NCBI GenBank assembly: GCA_024741835.1
Contig: JAENRP010000063.1
Coordinates: forward strand, 1 to 64,000
Reading direction: 5' to 3'
From: Diplocarpon mali
Lineage: Eukaryota > Ascomycota > Leotiomycetes > Helotiales > Drepanopezizaceae
Length of the DNA: 64,000 nucleotides
A program made the translations under genes and the position numbers. Below the pieces are notes generated by a model. That model saw only the letters and a program-made list of their open reading frames with translations. It did not search any database and was not told where the DNA came from. Numbering within the stretch: the stretch's first letter is position 1; every line of letters starts with the position of its first letter. Below are positions 20,721 through 32,880 of this stretch, in pieces.

Positions 20721-22180
20721 TCCCCCTAGCGGCTAAGAACGCATTATCTTTGTCAAAGCTCTATTAAAGTTCGAGCTTATAGATCCTATGCGCTATTATA
20801 GCCTAAATACGCTTAGACTCTTATTCGTCTAAGGTATCTTTTAGTTTTAAGTCTTTATTCCTCTTTAAAGATAGAGGTTCAGCTATAGGTTCTATAGGCT
20901 TATCATTTAAGGAACCGCTTTCTAATAGTAAAGGCTTATTATTACTTATACCTATTTTAAGAATATCCTTTACTATAAGTGCTTTAACTAAAGGGATAAT
21001 AATATCAAAGTTATTCTATACTTTAAGCAGTTTGCGAATAATAGGAATAGTCTATTCGGCCTTTAGGCGATTAGTAGGTCGTCGATCAGCAGGTACGCTT
21101 AATATACTTAAGCTAAGAGAAAGGGGTTATTAGTTCGGCTTAATAGTATTACTATCGAATAGTATACTTTACGAATCTTTAAGTATATAGAGCTTTAAGG
21201 ACAGCTCCCTCCTATTTTTAGATTTATCAAACTCAACTATTAAAGATATAATTACTCGCCTTAGATCTAGCGTATATACTATCTACTGCTTTATTATTTA
21301 TTTAATATACTTAATAAATATATACTCTCTACCTTAGTCTATTAGCTTTTTACTCTTTATACCTATAGGCTAGGACTTTAGGCTAATATAAGAGTAGCAA
21401 ACGCTTCTAAAGACGTAGATATAGTCTAAGCTTAGTTTCTATTTAAAATATGCCTTATATAATAATATTCGAATGCTATTAACTATTAGTCTACTACCTA
21501 TTCTATTTCGCAAGTATATATCTGCCTTAATCGCAAGGTCTTAGAATTCCAATAGTAGGTCAGCATTTTATAATAAAGCGTAATAGTTAATCTCTACTTA
21601 CTAAATGCTTCGCTTAGTAATGCTATTCTAATAGGAACCTTTATATATTATAGTTAATTTATAGTAAACTCCTTATTTTACCTATTTATTAAGCTTTATC
21701 CTAATCTTTAATATATTATCAGACCTAATAGCTATTAGCTTTAACTAAGTTTAGCGTTCCTCTATCACTTTCTAAGTTTCTAACTTTTTTATAAGCTTAG
21801 ATTTAGTCCTAGCGCAAGTAGTCTATATCTACTAAGTAGAGTTATCTACTATTTAAGAAAACTAATTATTTCCTTTAATTAAGGTTATAAATAGTCTAAT
21901 AGTATTAATAGATATTAGCGCTAGTATCGAATCTTTTTATAGACTAAGCTTAATTTGCATCCGATTTTAAAGTTTTATTAGCTTATAAATTTGGCATACT
22001 AGGCGATCCTTTAGTACTTAGATCTTCTATTTTAAAGTTAAGACCTTATATAAGCCTTTTAATTTCTTTAGCCTTAAATATGCAAATCTTCTATATATTA
22101 ACTAATACCTTAATAGGCTTTTAACTTCTAATAGCTTTAGTAGCTTATTGTTAGTTAATACTTTATTATTAATAGCTAAA
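20720..22180 (-). pseudogene. A2 integrase and linker remnant
   Basis: The minus strand shows the GAG-pre-integrase/HHCC area near 21950-22050 (heavily altered), the DDE core around 21450-21780 (RLIVNSIRILLYKAYFK block), the integrase C-terminal block GREYIFIKYIK near 21300, then a Pro/Ser/Lys-rich linker (20790-21200) leading into RT. Catalytic Asp residues are not individually readable. Confidence 0.75.
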
Positions 22181-22219
22181 AAGGACTAGTAATAGCAGTT
22201 TAAGGTTTTGCCGTTTTCT

Positions 22220-22690
22220 AATTGCAAACCTAGCTTAAGAGTCGTTTTTAATAAAACCGCAAGATCTACTTATAGTCCTAGCTTAAGAGTCGATTTCTTA
22301 GAAATAGTAAGATCTACTTGCGGTCCTAGCTTAAGAGTTATCTTTAACGAATTTGCGAATTTCACTTGCAGTCCTAGCTTAAGAGTTATTTCTACGAATT
22401 TCACTTGCAATCTTAGCCTAAGAGTTGTTATTAGCAAATTTGCAAAATCTACTTGCAGTCTTAGCTTAAAAGTCATTTCTATTAAATTCACTTATAGTCC
22501 TAGCTTAAGAGTTATCTTTAAAGATACTTTATAATCTACCTATAGTCTTAGCTTAAAAGTCATTTTCGCGAATTTTACTTGCAATCCTAGCTTAAAAGTC
22601 TATCTATTCTCCTTATCCTTGCTTAATTGTATTAGGGCAAAGAGTGCACTTTCCTTAAAGGAATCTACTTATAAGTCTAGCTTAAGAGTC
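22220..22690. repeat. Tandem array of ten palindrome units in A2 pol
   Basis: Ten imperfect copies, mostly with arms decayed to ACTTGCAGTCC and AGCTTAAGAGT, start near 22220, 22268, 22316, 22366, 22403, 22450, 22491, 22539, 22577 and 22666. Spacing is irregular at 37-50 bp except before the last (about 89 bp). The array sits between protease and integrase. Because of its period both strands stay partly open (22208-22534 plus, 22270-22491 minus), giving repeated PSLRV or LRLQV peptides; these frames are by-products of the repeat. Confidence 0.88.
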
Positions 22691-22769
22691 AATTTTTATA
22701 ATATTACCTTTAAAATAATATAAAGTCCATTTTTAATTTTAACCTTAAAGATCACTTTATAATTATTAT

Positions 22770-23090
22770 TTATAAACTATATAAATTAATTATTAAAAAC
22801 TCTTATATAATTCAATTTTATATAGATCTTATAGCTAGATAAAAGATTAATACTTAAGTTAAGTATAAGGAGAACATTTTATAAAAGGAAAGAAATGCTA
22901 GCAATATTTATCTTTACTATACCTATCGAATCTATATATAACCTTTTACTACTAACTTTAATAAAGCGCCTTTTTATTTTAATAAGCAGGCCTTTAAATA
23001 GGTAGGATTTATTAATTATATATACTATATAATTAGTATTACTATACTAATCGGATTTAAGGATCTTATAAAGATCGGCTTTTAAGATAT
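22770..23090 (-). pseudogene. A2 protease / pre-integrase region
   Basis: Same block as 30-330 of A1: SYLFKGLLIKIKRH and a degraded VLL-PSL-TNLL motif on the minus strand. Confidence 0.72.
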
Positions 23091-23229
23091 AGGCATCTTT
23101 ATCATAATTATTATCTAAATTATCGGAAGTGAATTTAAGTTTAAATGACCTACTATTATTATTAAAGGTATTTACTAAAGTTTTAACTAAATAGCCTTTT
23201 CCTTTGCTTTTCCTTAGTAGTTGCGGCCT

Positions 23230-24590
23230 TTAGTAGGATAAGGGCAGTTTGCTTCTTAACTTCTGCTTCAATTGCTTCTTAATATTAAAGCTAGCGACTA
23301 TATCGATCAGTTGCCTTCTAACTTTACAATTAGTAATATTATAAGCACTATTATAGAAGTAGTATCCCTAATAAGCTTAAGGGCTCGTCCTGCGCTCCTT
23401 CCTCTTCTTAGGCTTATTATTACCTTATAATATAGCATTTGCTGATTTAGAGCGTCCTTTAAGATCTTGCTTAATAGTTTAAAGGAGGTCGATCTTCTTA
23501 TAGATCTTAAGGTTAGGTTAGATAAGAAGAGATTGTTTTACAATAGCAAACTTAAGAAGGAGGCTATTAAGTAGGAAATTAAAAAGCTAAGTTTCCTTAA
23601 AAGTTATAGCTATCCTAGGATCTACGGCTCTTACTCTCCTCTTTGCTTTATATAGTATAAATTAGGCAGAGTCTATATTTATATCTATATCCTTACTATC
23701 TTTATCTTTTCTATATTAAAATAAAGTGATCTATTATAGTAGATGCTAGGTATTAAGGGCAGTTATTTAAGAGTATTTTACCTTTAAAGTATCCTATCTT
23801 ATCTTTGCATTATTGTAAACTTAAATAAAATCTTAATCTTTATCGCTTAAACCTTTATTAATCTTAAGCTTGCATTTGGCTAAGGCTAGCCTATACTCCT
23901 TCTCCTTTTCTATATTTAAAATCTGCCTTTAGGATTCTCGGTTATTATCTACTAAAGCTCTTAGGCTAAGCTTATTTAGTATATTTAATAAATCCTTAGC
24001 AGTTATATTAGCTATTAAAGTGGAAGTAGACGAATTAGTAGAGGGAGTATAGGGGGCTATTCTTACGTATTTAATAAGTGTCTTTTAAATCGCCATTTCG
24101 ACGCCTTTGCTCTTAAAGTAAAGCTCTAAATCGTCGAACTATTATTACTAGTTCTTTTAAAAGAGTTAAAGGTCTTTAGGTCTAGTATTTCGATCGGAAT
24201 TAGAAGCTATTGCCGTTTTCGAATAGAATTGCGTTAAAAAATCAAATAAATTAAATGGTTAAGGGCACTCCTCCTATCGAAAAGTTAAAATGATTAAATA
24301 GCAGGTATTATAAAAGTATTAAATAGGGAGGAAGTCCTCTTATTAAAAAGGGTTTTTAGGCTATAACGCAAGGAATTATACCTCTTATAAAACATAGTAA
24401 AGCAAGGAATCACACCTCTTGCAGTATTAAAGGGGTTATAAAGCAAAGAATCATACCTCTTATAATATAGGTTAGCTAAATAGGGAATTATACCTCCTAT
24501 TCGCCGATTGCTCGCCTCTTACTATAAGTCTTATTTAACTTCCTACTAATAATTATAGCGCAAGTGCTTTCCAAGGGAAGTTAATAATCT
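23230..24590 (-). pseudogene. A2 gag remnant
   Basis: It occupies the gag position, between the primer-binding site and protease. Frames are short and the capsid fold cannot be confirmed. A CPYP stretch near 23245 may be a damaged zinc knuckle. Repeated phrases of the type AAGGAATTATACCTCTT recur near the 5' end (24365-24500). Confidence 0.6.
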
Positions 24591-24606
24591 ATTATCAGTC
24601 TAGCTA

Positions 24607-24618
24607 GGGCTTATAACC
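24607..24618 (-). other. A2 primer-binding site (half initiator tRNA-Met type)
   Basis: The minus strand reads GGTTATAAGCCC immediately after the LTR, one G-to-A change from the complement of the initiator tRNA-Met anticodon stem-loop. Confidence 0.75.
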
Positions 24619-24813
24619 TATTAAGCTTAAGTAAGTCGGCGCAGTAGGTAAAGGAGGCTTCTAAAGGTCGATAGTCGATATATTAGTAAGAGTTAGAGAA
24701 GGAAGGTTACCCCTTTCTTTCCTATAGCTATATACGTATCAATATCCTACTGATTAAGCAGTAGGGTCATATGATAATACATCGGAGTGATAGCTGTATC
24801 ACCCATCTCAACA
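24619..24813 (-). repeat. A2 5' LTR (195 bp)
   Basis: The plus strand ends CATCTCAACA with the original inverted-repeat terminus preserved. It is less mutated than the 3' LTR. Confidence 0.93.
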
Positions 24814-24818
24814 CATAT

Positions 24819-25830
24819 AAGAGTACTAGCAATCTCGATTATTAGTGCTTTAATAGCACCTTTAGTACGCATTGCGTCTATTATACTATATTAAGCAATA
24901 TCTGCTAGCAGGCCAGCGGCCCTCTCTTCGCCTTTTAAAAGGCTATTATATTAGCTTACGCCCGCGGTGCCTTTAAAGAGGAGGTAGTACTATTGCTTAA
25001 TATAGTAAAGGGTGCGCTTTAAAGCTTCTATAGTATATATATTAAGTCTTATTAAGTTTTAAGCTGATTTTAAAAGATAGAAGTAATTAGACCTTAGTAC
25101 TAAGAGGGCCCGCTACTCCCGTAAGTAGTAGTGCTACTACCTCCTTTGCTCTTAGCATTCTATTCCTATTTGCTACCAGCCTATCCTCCGCCGCCCTATT
25201 CCCCCCGCTCGCTGCCGCCGCTCCTATCCCTGCCGCTGCTGCTAACGCTAATCCGTTTATATCTCCATTTGTCTCCCTGGCCCTTGCTATTACCGCGCCC
25301 GCCTTTGCCGCCGCCCCTGCCTTCGCCCTTACTATCGCTAGTATATTCGCTAGCAGGCCTTTGGCCAAGGGAGTGCCTTTAGGCCTCTCTTAAGAGGAGA
25401 TCCGTGCGAAGCTTATAGCTATAGCTTCGCGGCTCCTGGCCTTAGCTAAGAGAATTTAAGAGAGGGTCGCGCCTTATAATAGTAGCTTAAGAATATTACC
25501 TATTCTTATATTTTTAAAAAAGGAGAAGCTTCTATAGTACGCTTTATAAGAGAAAATAAATAAATATAACTATAAGAGAGTAAGAGCTTATAAGTATAAG
25601 TCTTTTAATAATAAGTGACTACTTGCTAATAAGTGCAAGTTATTAAACGATTATTTAAAAGCTCTAAAGGTTTAATAAATGAATAAAGCTTTTAAACTTC
25701 TAGCGGTCTAGGTTCTTAATAAGCCTATTTGCATATATCTCTTTAGTAAGGAGGTAGATTATTTAAAAGCTTCCTTTTTAATACTCTTAGCAGATTTATA
25801 TATTACTAATTTCGATATATTAAAGGCTTA
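24819..25830 (-). other. E1 3' region, proximal part, with Ala-rich open segment
   Basis: This lies downstream of RNase H in the element's reading direction. At 25087-25395 the minus strand is open for about 100 codons, Ala/Gly/Arg-rich (starts MAKGLLANILAIVRAKAG, ends VAGPL-T-V then stop). The plus strand over the same interval also has an uninterrupted Ala/Pro/Ser-rich frame. The E2 equivalent (41054-41405) is open in the same frames despite many differences. No known domain is recognised. It could be an extra 3' ORF, a structured RNA or a low-complexity spacer. Confidence 0.5.
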
Positions 25831-26480
25831 TCTTAATCTTCTTATTCTTTATAATAATTAGCCGAATAGTCTATTAGTTATTATAATATATATTCTATTT
25901 AAAAAGGGAGTCTATGCAAATCTCCTTAAAAAGGCGTTTTATAGCTATTATCTCCTTTATAATAGAAACTATATAATAGAGTTCTACTTTAATAAAGGAG
26001 AGCGTAATAGTCGCTTAGCGATTCGCTTTTTAAATAATCGGTCCTTTAAATAGGAAGAAGATATATTCTTAAAAGGATTTATAAGTCTCTTAATCATTTT
26101 TAAAAGAAGTATCTAAAGATGCGACCAATTGGTATTCCTTAGCCTTAAAGCTATAGGCAATTCTTAAGAAGTGCGTATTATATAAGTATTAAAGTATCTA
26201 ATCTGCAGTTAAAAGGTACTTAAAGCTTAGATTAATTAGGAAAAAAGATAGTTAAAAAGCTATAAACGCAATATCTAGGTGTATTATAATCGCTATATAG
26301 AGAATAAAGCCTATTTTCTCTTAGTACTCCTTTACCTTTTCTAAAGAAGCTTGCCCTAAGTTCTTAATAAACTCCTTCTTTAGTAGTAGAGTACTAGGCA
26401 CTCTCCTTATATTAGCTCCGAACTTTTAAGCGATCTTCTTAATATAAGTATTATAAACTAAGGAGATCCTCTTTACCTTC
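25830..26480 (-). pseudogene. E1 RNase H remnant
   Basis: It corresponds to 41850-42490 of E2, where the minus strand reads ITLSFTKAELYSM (expected TLSSTEAELY) and IYYNN-QTIRL (expected IYCDNQ). The upstream block AYIKKIAQKFK-like and RVPSTLLLKK belong to the RT-RNase H connection. Confidence 0.8.
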
Positions 26481-27290
26481 CTATCTTAAATAATCCTTAC
26501 TTTAAAGAACTAAGAGATATCTCCTATAATAGTAAGCTTATACGCCCTCTTTAGGTCTTTAATCAAATGAGTCGCCTAATCTAAGTTAAAGGCCTTATAT
26601 AACACTTGAATATTATTAATATAAAACGCTATAAAGATTATGCAATCCTTTATTATAAAAATACAAGGCTCCTTGCCTAATAGCTTAAGTTAAAGGCCCT
26701 TAAGCATTCTTACAAAGTTCCTATACTATAGCATTAGAGAGTCTTTTAGCTTATAAAGCGCGCGGTCCAGTTCTACTACTATACTAGGGCGCTTAAAGCC
26801 ATTTAGTAAGAAGCATATGATTAAAGTACTCCTTAGGTCTTTAGAAGCGTTAATAAATGCGTTAATAATATCGAACTACTTTACTTCTATATCAAAGTAT
26901 ATAGCAAGCGCTATTAGTACCTTAAAAGACCTTATTGCAAGCGTAGCTATATAAGTTAAGAAAATTAAAGCTTTATCTTAAAGATCCCTTTGTATAACTA
27001 GCTATAATTGGCACTTTAAAAGCTTACTAGAGCTATTAACCTTATAAGTAAAAACCTATTTTAATAGTATCGGCAGAGGCTTCGAGTAGTCCCTTTGCAT
27101 AATTCTCTAGCAACTCTAAGATTCTAAATTCCTAATCTCCTAGCGCCTTCCTTTTTTAAATCGTTTGCTAAAAGGGTACTTCTCTAAGTCCTACTATCCT
27201 TTTAAAGGCTTCGGTAGAGAGCCTTAGTACTATAGGTAATTAAGAGACTGCACTCTATCCTTTGCCTAACTATTAACTGCAGCTTTAATA
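26480..27290 (-). pseudogene. E1 reverse transcriptase remnant
   Basis: The minus strand shows the TLAARSFKVL, FNIINAFINA-type, RALY-LKDSLAL-YKNF and EEPCIFII blocks, then FYINNI at about 26606-26623 (expected FYVDDI). These are copia RT motifs of the fungal type with the EEPC block before the catalytic box. Confidence 0.88.
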
Positions 27291-28429
27291 ATTATATAAA
27301 CTGTCAAATAGTCCTTCCTATCCTCTCTTATTTATTCGTTCGCTTAAAAGGTTAATATAAACTCTTATATATATAAGGAGTAGGGTAAATCAATATTGCT
27401 TTAAAAGAGCATATGCTTTAAAGTAGTAGTATATACTTTTAAAGTCTCTTATTGCTTAACGCTTAAGCGTCTTATCCTCTTTTACTTAAGAAGAAGGAGT
27501 TCCTCTTTATACTTTTCTTTATAAGTCTCCTCCTTTATTTTTATTATTACTAAAGGTTCCTTTAAAAGTCTAAGTAGCTTTATCTCTTAAGCCTATAGTC
27601 TTTGAGCTAGTATTATAACTTAAGGTATTATATTATTAAGGCCTACTCCTTTTACTAGGTCGCTTCTTATAAGACTATTAGAGCTCCTCTTAAATCTTAA
27701 TAGTAGTACCTCTAGCCTTCTATTAGAGTTCACTAGGGCCTGCCTTTATAATTAAAGACTTTATCTTAAAGCCTTTAAGCCATCTCTATTCCTACTTAAA
27801 ATAGCGGCTAAAGATCTGCCGATTGCCTTATAGAACTTGTCTTTAAAGACTCCCTTAGAGTTATCTATAATTCCTTCTTTAATAGGGCCTTTATAAGGAA
27901 TCATCACCCTTAAGCTTTAGTCGCCATTTGCCTTCTTAAAGACTAGCGAAGTGGCTTCTAATTCGCTTACTTTTACCTTTAAGTTTTTAAGCAAGTCTTT
28001 TAAAGAATTTAGATTTAAGTTAAGGCCTTTTATATCATTAGTTAAAGGCTATAAAGCAGCGTTGGTCTATAATATAGGCTCTTCCTATATAGCGGCTTCT
28101 TCTATAGCAATTACGTTTAGCCCTATAATAAGCTCCGATTCCTTAAAAATGCCTTCGAACTTAGCGTCTTAAGCTCCCTTTCCCTCTTCGATTAATTAAA
28201 GGGTTATCTTAAGTTCCTAGTGCAATATAGGATTTATACACTTAGCTTTTAGATTATAGAAGAGAGACTTATTAAATTCGATATTATAAGTCGTTATTAC
28301 TCACTAGAGTATAAGAACTTAGATTTTATAAATATTAAAGATAATATATTTAATTAAGTAACTTAAGTGCCCTTATAGTTTAATTTTAAAGGTTCGGCGG
28401 TCCCTCCTTGCCTCCTTCTCTTTAATTAA

Positions 28430-29240
28430 AGGGTATGCGCAAGCGCTATATGTATAAATATGACTTTAGTTAAGCTTTAAGCTTACTATCATCTGCTTAA
28501 TAAGCAGCGGCTTATAAAATCGAAAATACTATTTAAACTAACTATAAAGAACCTCGCTTAATAAGATCATCTTCTTCCTAGCAAGTAGGGAGATATTATA
28601 AAGGTATATAGTAGCCTTTATAACCTTTGGCCAAAGGCTTGCTAAAAGCCTGGCATAGATCCTTATTTTAATAAAGCGTTTAATCAATTCCCTTCCTACT
28701 TGCTCTACGCCTTTATTAGGTTAGTATATATAGGTAAGAGTAAGCTTTAAATCAATTCCCTCCTCTTTTACCTATTTTTAATACTTTATAAGAGAGTCTT
28801 CCCTTAAGGAGATTACTAAAGTATTATTATCTTGCCTAATCTTGCAAATGAAAAGCCTATATTGGCGTTTCACTTATGCTTTAAAGGCCTAAAGGACCTC
28901 TATAACTATATCTCTATCCTTCGATCTTAGTAAAAATATCTAAAGTATACTATTATACTTATCTTTAATTAAAAGAACCTATAAGCAATTATTATATAAG
29001 TTGTCTAAAAAGTTAAAGAGATCCTAGGAGATCTTAAAGAAGGGCCTTAGAGATCGGTTCTTAAAGGTAGTATAAGAAATAACTTGCTTAGCAGACGCTA
29101 CTGCGCATATAAGGCACTTTAGCCTCTATATTCCCTTGATCTTCACTCCCTTAGTGCACTTGACTAGCACTTAGAAAGCCTCTGCGCCTAAGTAGCCAGC
29201 GCAAAGGTACTAAGTGTATACGTTATTATCCCGCACCTTA
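28430..29240 (-). pseudogene. E1 integrase remnant
   Basis: As in E2 (44450-45250): the zinc region reads LCASYLGAEALKALVKCA with a CxxC remnant, then LLIKDKYSSMLWIF-like first Asp block, KIRQDNNTLVI with the second Asp, and GIDLELTPTYIYQPN preceding the final Glu. Stops occur at Gln/Trp codons. 27290-28430 is linker to RT without recognisable motifs; an open plus-strand frame at 27951-28172 is antisense. Confidence 0.87.
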
Positions 29241-29589
29241 ATAGGTATATAGCTAGACTAGAACCTATTATAAAGCGTTATCTTAACTATAGGAAATGCT
29301 ATTAAGGTAGAGAAGTTATATTAAAGCATATTTGGGAGATTTAAATAGTTGATAGGCTTATATTTAAAGAAAACGAGATTATAATAACGCTCTAACTGAG
29401 CTCGCTTTATAGAATCTTTAATGCTCTTAAAGCGCAAAGTAAGGTCTACCCTAAAGTATTAAAAACCCTTATTTGTAAAGAGCCTCTTTAAGATAATATT
29501 AGTAGTAAACTCCTTTATAATAGCAATATTGCAAAGCGTTATCCCTATAGGAGAGCCGTTATATTATAGAAGAGAGTTTACTATATATC

Positions 29590-29840
29590 TATTACCTCTC
29601 CTAATAATTAAGAGTCTTAAGGTACCTACTTTAATATATTACTATAAGTTGTCAAAAGGCTTAAAGGTGCCTGCGATAAGTAAATCCTTTAAATTAATAA
29701 TATAAGTAGCTGCGCAATTATTAAAGAGCGTACTTAAGGAGAGTAGGTAGCGTTTTAGCTTAAAGAGGTAGTAGATATTAAATGATTCTTCAAAAGCGTC
29801 GAAAGCAGAGGGATCTATTACTATAAAGACTGGTGAGTTC
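29590..29840 (-). pseudogene. E1 aspartic protease region
   Basis: The minus strand reads SPVFIVIDPSAFDAFEESF followed by YLLSLSTLFNNCAATYI, where LFDNCAATHI-type protease active sites (D-N/S-x-A) occur in fungal copia elements. It is followed by KDLLIAGTFKPF. Confidence 0.75.
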
Positions 29841-29889
29841 TCCCTTTTGCCTAAACCATCCTCCCTAAAGGCTAAAGCCTTTTCCTTAA

Positions 29890-30495
29890 ATTTATCAATC
29901 GCTATTACTGCAATATTATTCTCCTTAAGCTATACTTAGAAACCCTTGAACTAATCTCCTACATTTAACGCCTTTTGTATTTATAAGACCTCCTCTCGCA
30001 AGGGGAGAACCTTTATATTTTCCTTACGCCTATCTATAGTATATAATAGTTTCCAATAGTCCTAGGGCTTCTAATAGTGATTTTTAAAGCCTCTATAAGG
30101 GCACTTAGGCCTGATCTCCCTTTTAAAGCTTATAAAGCGATTTTAAGAGCTGCTTGCTAAAGCCTGCGAAGGGGTTTTAGCATCTAGGAAAGACTCTTAA
30201 GTAGTAAAAACTACTAGCCCTTTATTATCGATCGCTCTATTAGATTCAATGCCTGCTAAGGCGCGGCTTAGCTGTATTAGGTCGTACTTACATAGGGTTC
30301 CCATCTGCTTATTAATAATAATTTCCTCCTTTAGGCGAGTCGCCTAATTTAGATTAATCTTTATTATAACTAAGTTTAAAAAGTCAGTAATTCCTAGTTT
30401 CCCTTTGATCTTAGGAAGATTGTATTATTCTATTAAGTAGTACGCCTCCTGCCACTCCCAGATCTATTATTAAGTATTAGTTCTCTTAGTCTTGC
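29890..30495 (-). pseudogene. E1 gag, C-terminal part with zinc knuckle
   Basis: A CPYRGFKNHY-KP-DYWK stretch near 30065-30110 is a damaged CCHC zinc knuckle (C-P-Y-C-G-x-x-N-H...D-C-W-K expected). G1 inserted at 30495/36884 in gag (TSD CTTAG). Confidence 0.82.
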
Positions 30496-30500
30496 CTTAG

Positions 30501-30803
30501 TATGACGGATTGTCACTATATATGGGTTGTACCCCGGTTCGTACCCGGTTCGTACCCGGTTCGGTTACGGCTTAGCGCAATCTCAGTATAGGCTACGAAC
30601 TAGGTTACTCCTAGTTGGCATCTGGTTCGGCTCCCCTTAAGCGGGTGACCCTCTTTTCTTTATATATATATACTATACCCTTCCACTCCTTTAGGGCTTT
30701 GTAGTTATTGATTCTAAGTTATTACTAAGACGTTTTATTAGTATTACTATATGACTTATATGTATATTAGTGCTAAGCAGAGGTTATACTCTTAGTTGTT
30801 ATA
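30501..30803 (+). repeat. G1 5' LTR (303 bp)
   Basis: It starts TATGACGGATTGTCAC and ends TTAGTTGTTATA; the 3' LTR ends CCCAGTCGTCATA. It contains two tandem copies of CGGTTCGTACC (near 30530-30560). Confidence 0.92.
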
Positions 30804-30949
30804 TTATTAATAACTCTTTCGCTTTGCTAGAGATAGTGTTATAATATCTATTTATATTATTCCTAGTAGTCGGCCGAAACCCTAATGAGTATGATAATAT
30901 ACCAGAAGACCTATATTAAGCTCTTGCTATAAGCTTAAAGAATAGTTCC

Positions 30950-32400
30950 TCCTATTACTCGGTCTTTAAAGACCCTTCGCTCTCTCTCCCTTTAAGGAGG
31001 TGCTAGTATTACCCTTAGTACCTTTCCTACTAACTCCCTACTGGCTAACGACAATAGCCCTAAAGTCACTATATTATAAGCTGAACTAGATTCCCTATAA
31101 GTACGCCTTACGTCTATATCGGAAGAATATAATAGGTATAACTATAAGCTGAATTCTATATACTAATAGTTGATCAATTAAGAAAGAGATTTAAATGACC
31201 TTTAAAGCGCTTTTAAAGGTATCCTAAGATCAATTAAGAAAACCCTAGCACTAGAACGAAACCCCTTTAGTTCGCCTATACGCCCTTAGCGCTTTATAGA
31301 CTTCGACTTACCTCCTTTTATTTCCTTTGCCGCGCGTAATAAGCAATGCGATAATTAAGACGATCCTTCTTCTGCTTCCCTTAACCGATATACTACTAGT
31401 TTACCTTTGGCTTAGTAGCTAAACCTCCTTTGCATTTATAATATATCGAACCTTACTTAGAAACTGTCTAATAGCTATAATTACTACGCTAAATATTAAG
31501 AGGCTTGCATACTTGACAATTTAAAGCTTTACTACCTTTACTTTTATAAGGAACGGGCCCGGCTCAACTATATTTTAGATTAGACTAAGGGTATAGCTAA
31601 AGATTAGCTAACCCCTTAAGTACTTAATAGGGACGCCTAAATTACTATTAAAACCTTAGTAAGTCAACTTGCTAAGTTCTTAGCTGACCTGGCGGAATGC
31701 GAAGAAGCCGAGATCGAGTTTACTACCCTTTATATAAAAGCTAATAAGTCTTTTTAGGAATTCTACCTTAAGTTCTCCTAATTAGCTGCTATTATAGAGA
31801 TCGACGATAACGGTCGACTTCGCGGTGCCCTTAAAGAGAAAATCCTAAAACGCCTCTAAACCCCTCTTATATAAAAGTGGCATAAGACTAGGACGTTAGA
31901 TAAGTGGGTTATTGCTATTTAATAAAAAGACGCTAGATAGCGCGCTAAGAGGATACTATATAGCCAGATATAATACAGAGATAGATCAGGCACTAAGGCT
32001 AAGCCTAATCTTAGCAAGTCTTTTTAATAAGGAGATAATAATAAATTAAATCCCTTGCTAAGAAACTCTTCTAAATCGTATCCGAATCGACCTTAGTATA
32101 GTACCCCTGCCCTCGGTTTTACTAAGTCTAGAACCCCTTTATTTCCTCTACGCCGGACCGATACCCTTAGCGCTCTCCCTTTAGCTGATCGAAAAAATCA
32201 GTTTAATAAACGGCCGAAATCCCCTTCTATTACTCTTAGGTATTATAGCTCTTGCGTTAATAAGCTAGAGTATAATAGCTAAGGATAGAGTAGCGATAAA
32301 GAGGAGGACCTTAAGGCTAAATAAGATAATAGTAGCGCTTCCCTTCCCCTTCTGACTCCTAAGGGAAACGCCCCTGCCTAAGTAAAGCCTCCTTCTTAAG
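30950..32400 (+). pseudogene. G1 gag remnant
   Basis: A gypsy gag frame is followed through stops: KGILRSIKKTLALERNPFSS, YYLYFYKERARLNYILD, LAKFLADLAECEEAEIEFTT, LYIKANKSF-EFYLKFS, then a basic/Ser/Pro-rich region. A damaged zinc knuckle lies near 32230-32280 (RYYSSCVNKLEYNS-G). The retrotransposon gag capsid block is clear; the start codon is not. Confidence 0.82.
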
Positions 32401-32410
32401 TGTACTTTAT

Positions 32411-32880
32411 AATATGCGATACCTTAATTTGAGAAACCTCTTTAATAGCGATTTGATAATAAAACGGATCCTACTTTTAAAGAATGGTATTTCTTATAAG
32501 GTATCGGCATTAATTAATATAAGCGCTAATAGGTATGCTTTAATTGATTCGGCGTTATTTAAATCTTTATCTTCTTTCCTTAAACCTTTGATTTATATAC
32601 TCCCTATACCCTTCCTAGTTAAGGGATATAATAGTTCTTAAGGTAATACTATCACTTATTATATACTACTTAATCTATATATTAATTAGCGAATTTAATC
32701 TTTTACTCCCTTTCTTATTACTAACCTCGGCAACTATAGAGTGATTTTAGGAAGAGCTTAGCTTAAGGAGTATAAAGTTTCTATTAATTATGCTTCTTAT
32801 AAGCTGACCTAGCCTGATTCCTATCCCTTTACTATCTCTTTTATAAGGAATATCGAAATTACTAATATTAAATAATAAAA
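32411..32880 (+). pseudogene. G1 aspartic protease region
   Basis: The open piece 32414-32641 (75 codons) contains SALINISANRYALIDSAL, where ALIDSGANRYALIDS is expected; the active-site Asp is Asn and Gly is Ser. The frame is -1 relative to gag, as in C. NYRVILGRA downstream corresponds to the protease C-terminal ILG block. Confidence 0.8.

Larger units (their letters stand above)
18624..24813 (-). mobile_element. A2: complete Ty1/copia family A element inside E1
   Basis: 195-bp LTRs (18624-18818, 24619-24813) are flanked by TSD CATAT (18619-18623, 24814-24818). Length is 6190 bp. Minus-strand order is gag, protease, tandem palindrome array, integrase, RT, RNase H, a 300-bp 3' region with three palindromes, then the 3' LTR. 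It is inactivated by stops and RT Asp-to-Asn changes. Confidence 0.95.

Noticed and set aside
22220..22690. Possible CRISPR array
   Set aside because: Repeats are imperfect, with irregular spacers that are themselves alike, inside a eukaryotic retrotransposon; the same unit is dispersed in other elements.
25131..25382. 83-codon Pro/Leu-rich plus-strand frame
   Set aside because: A different frame from the one conserved in E2, produced by GC-rich triplet sequence; no support from the other copy.
27951..28172. 73-codon plus-strand frame, also at 43932-44183 in E2
   Set aside because: Conserved because the E copies are related, but it is antisense to the integrase-RT linker of a minus-strand element and shows no domain.
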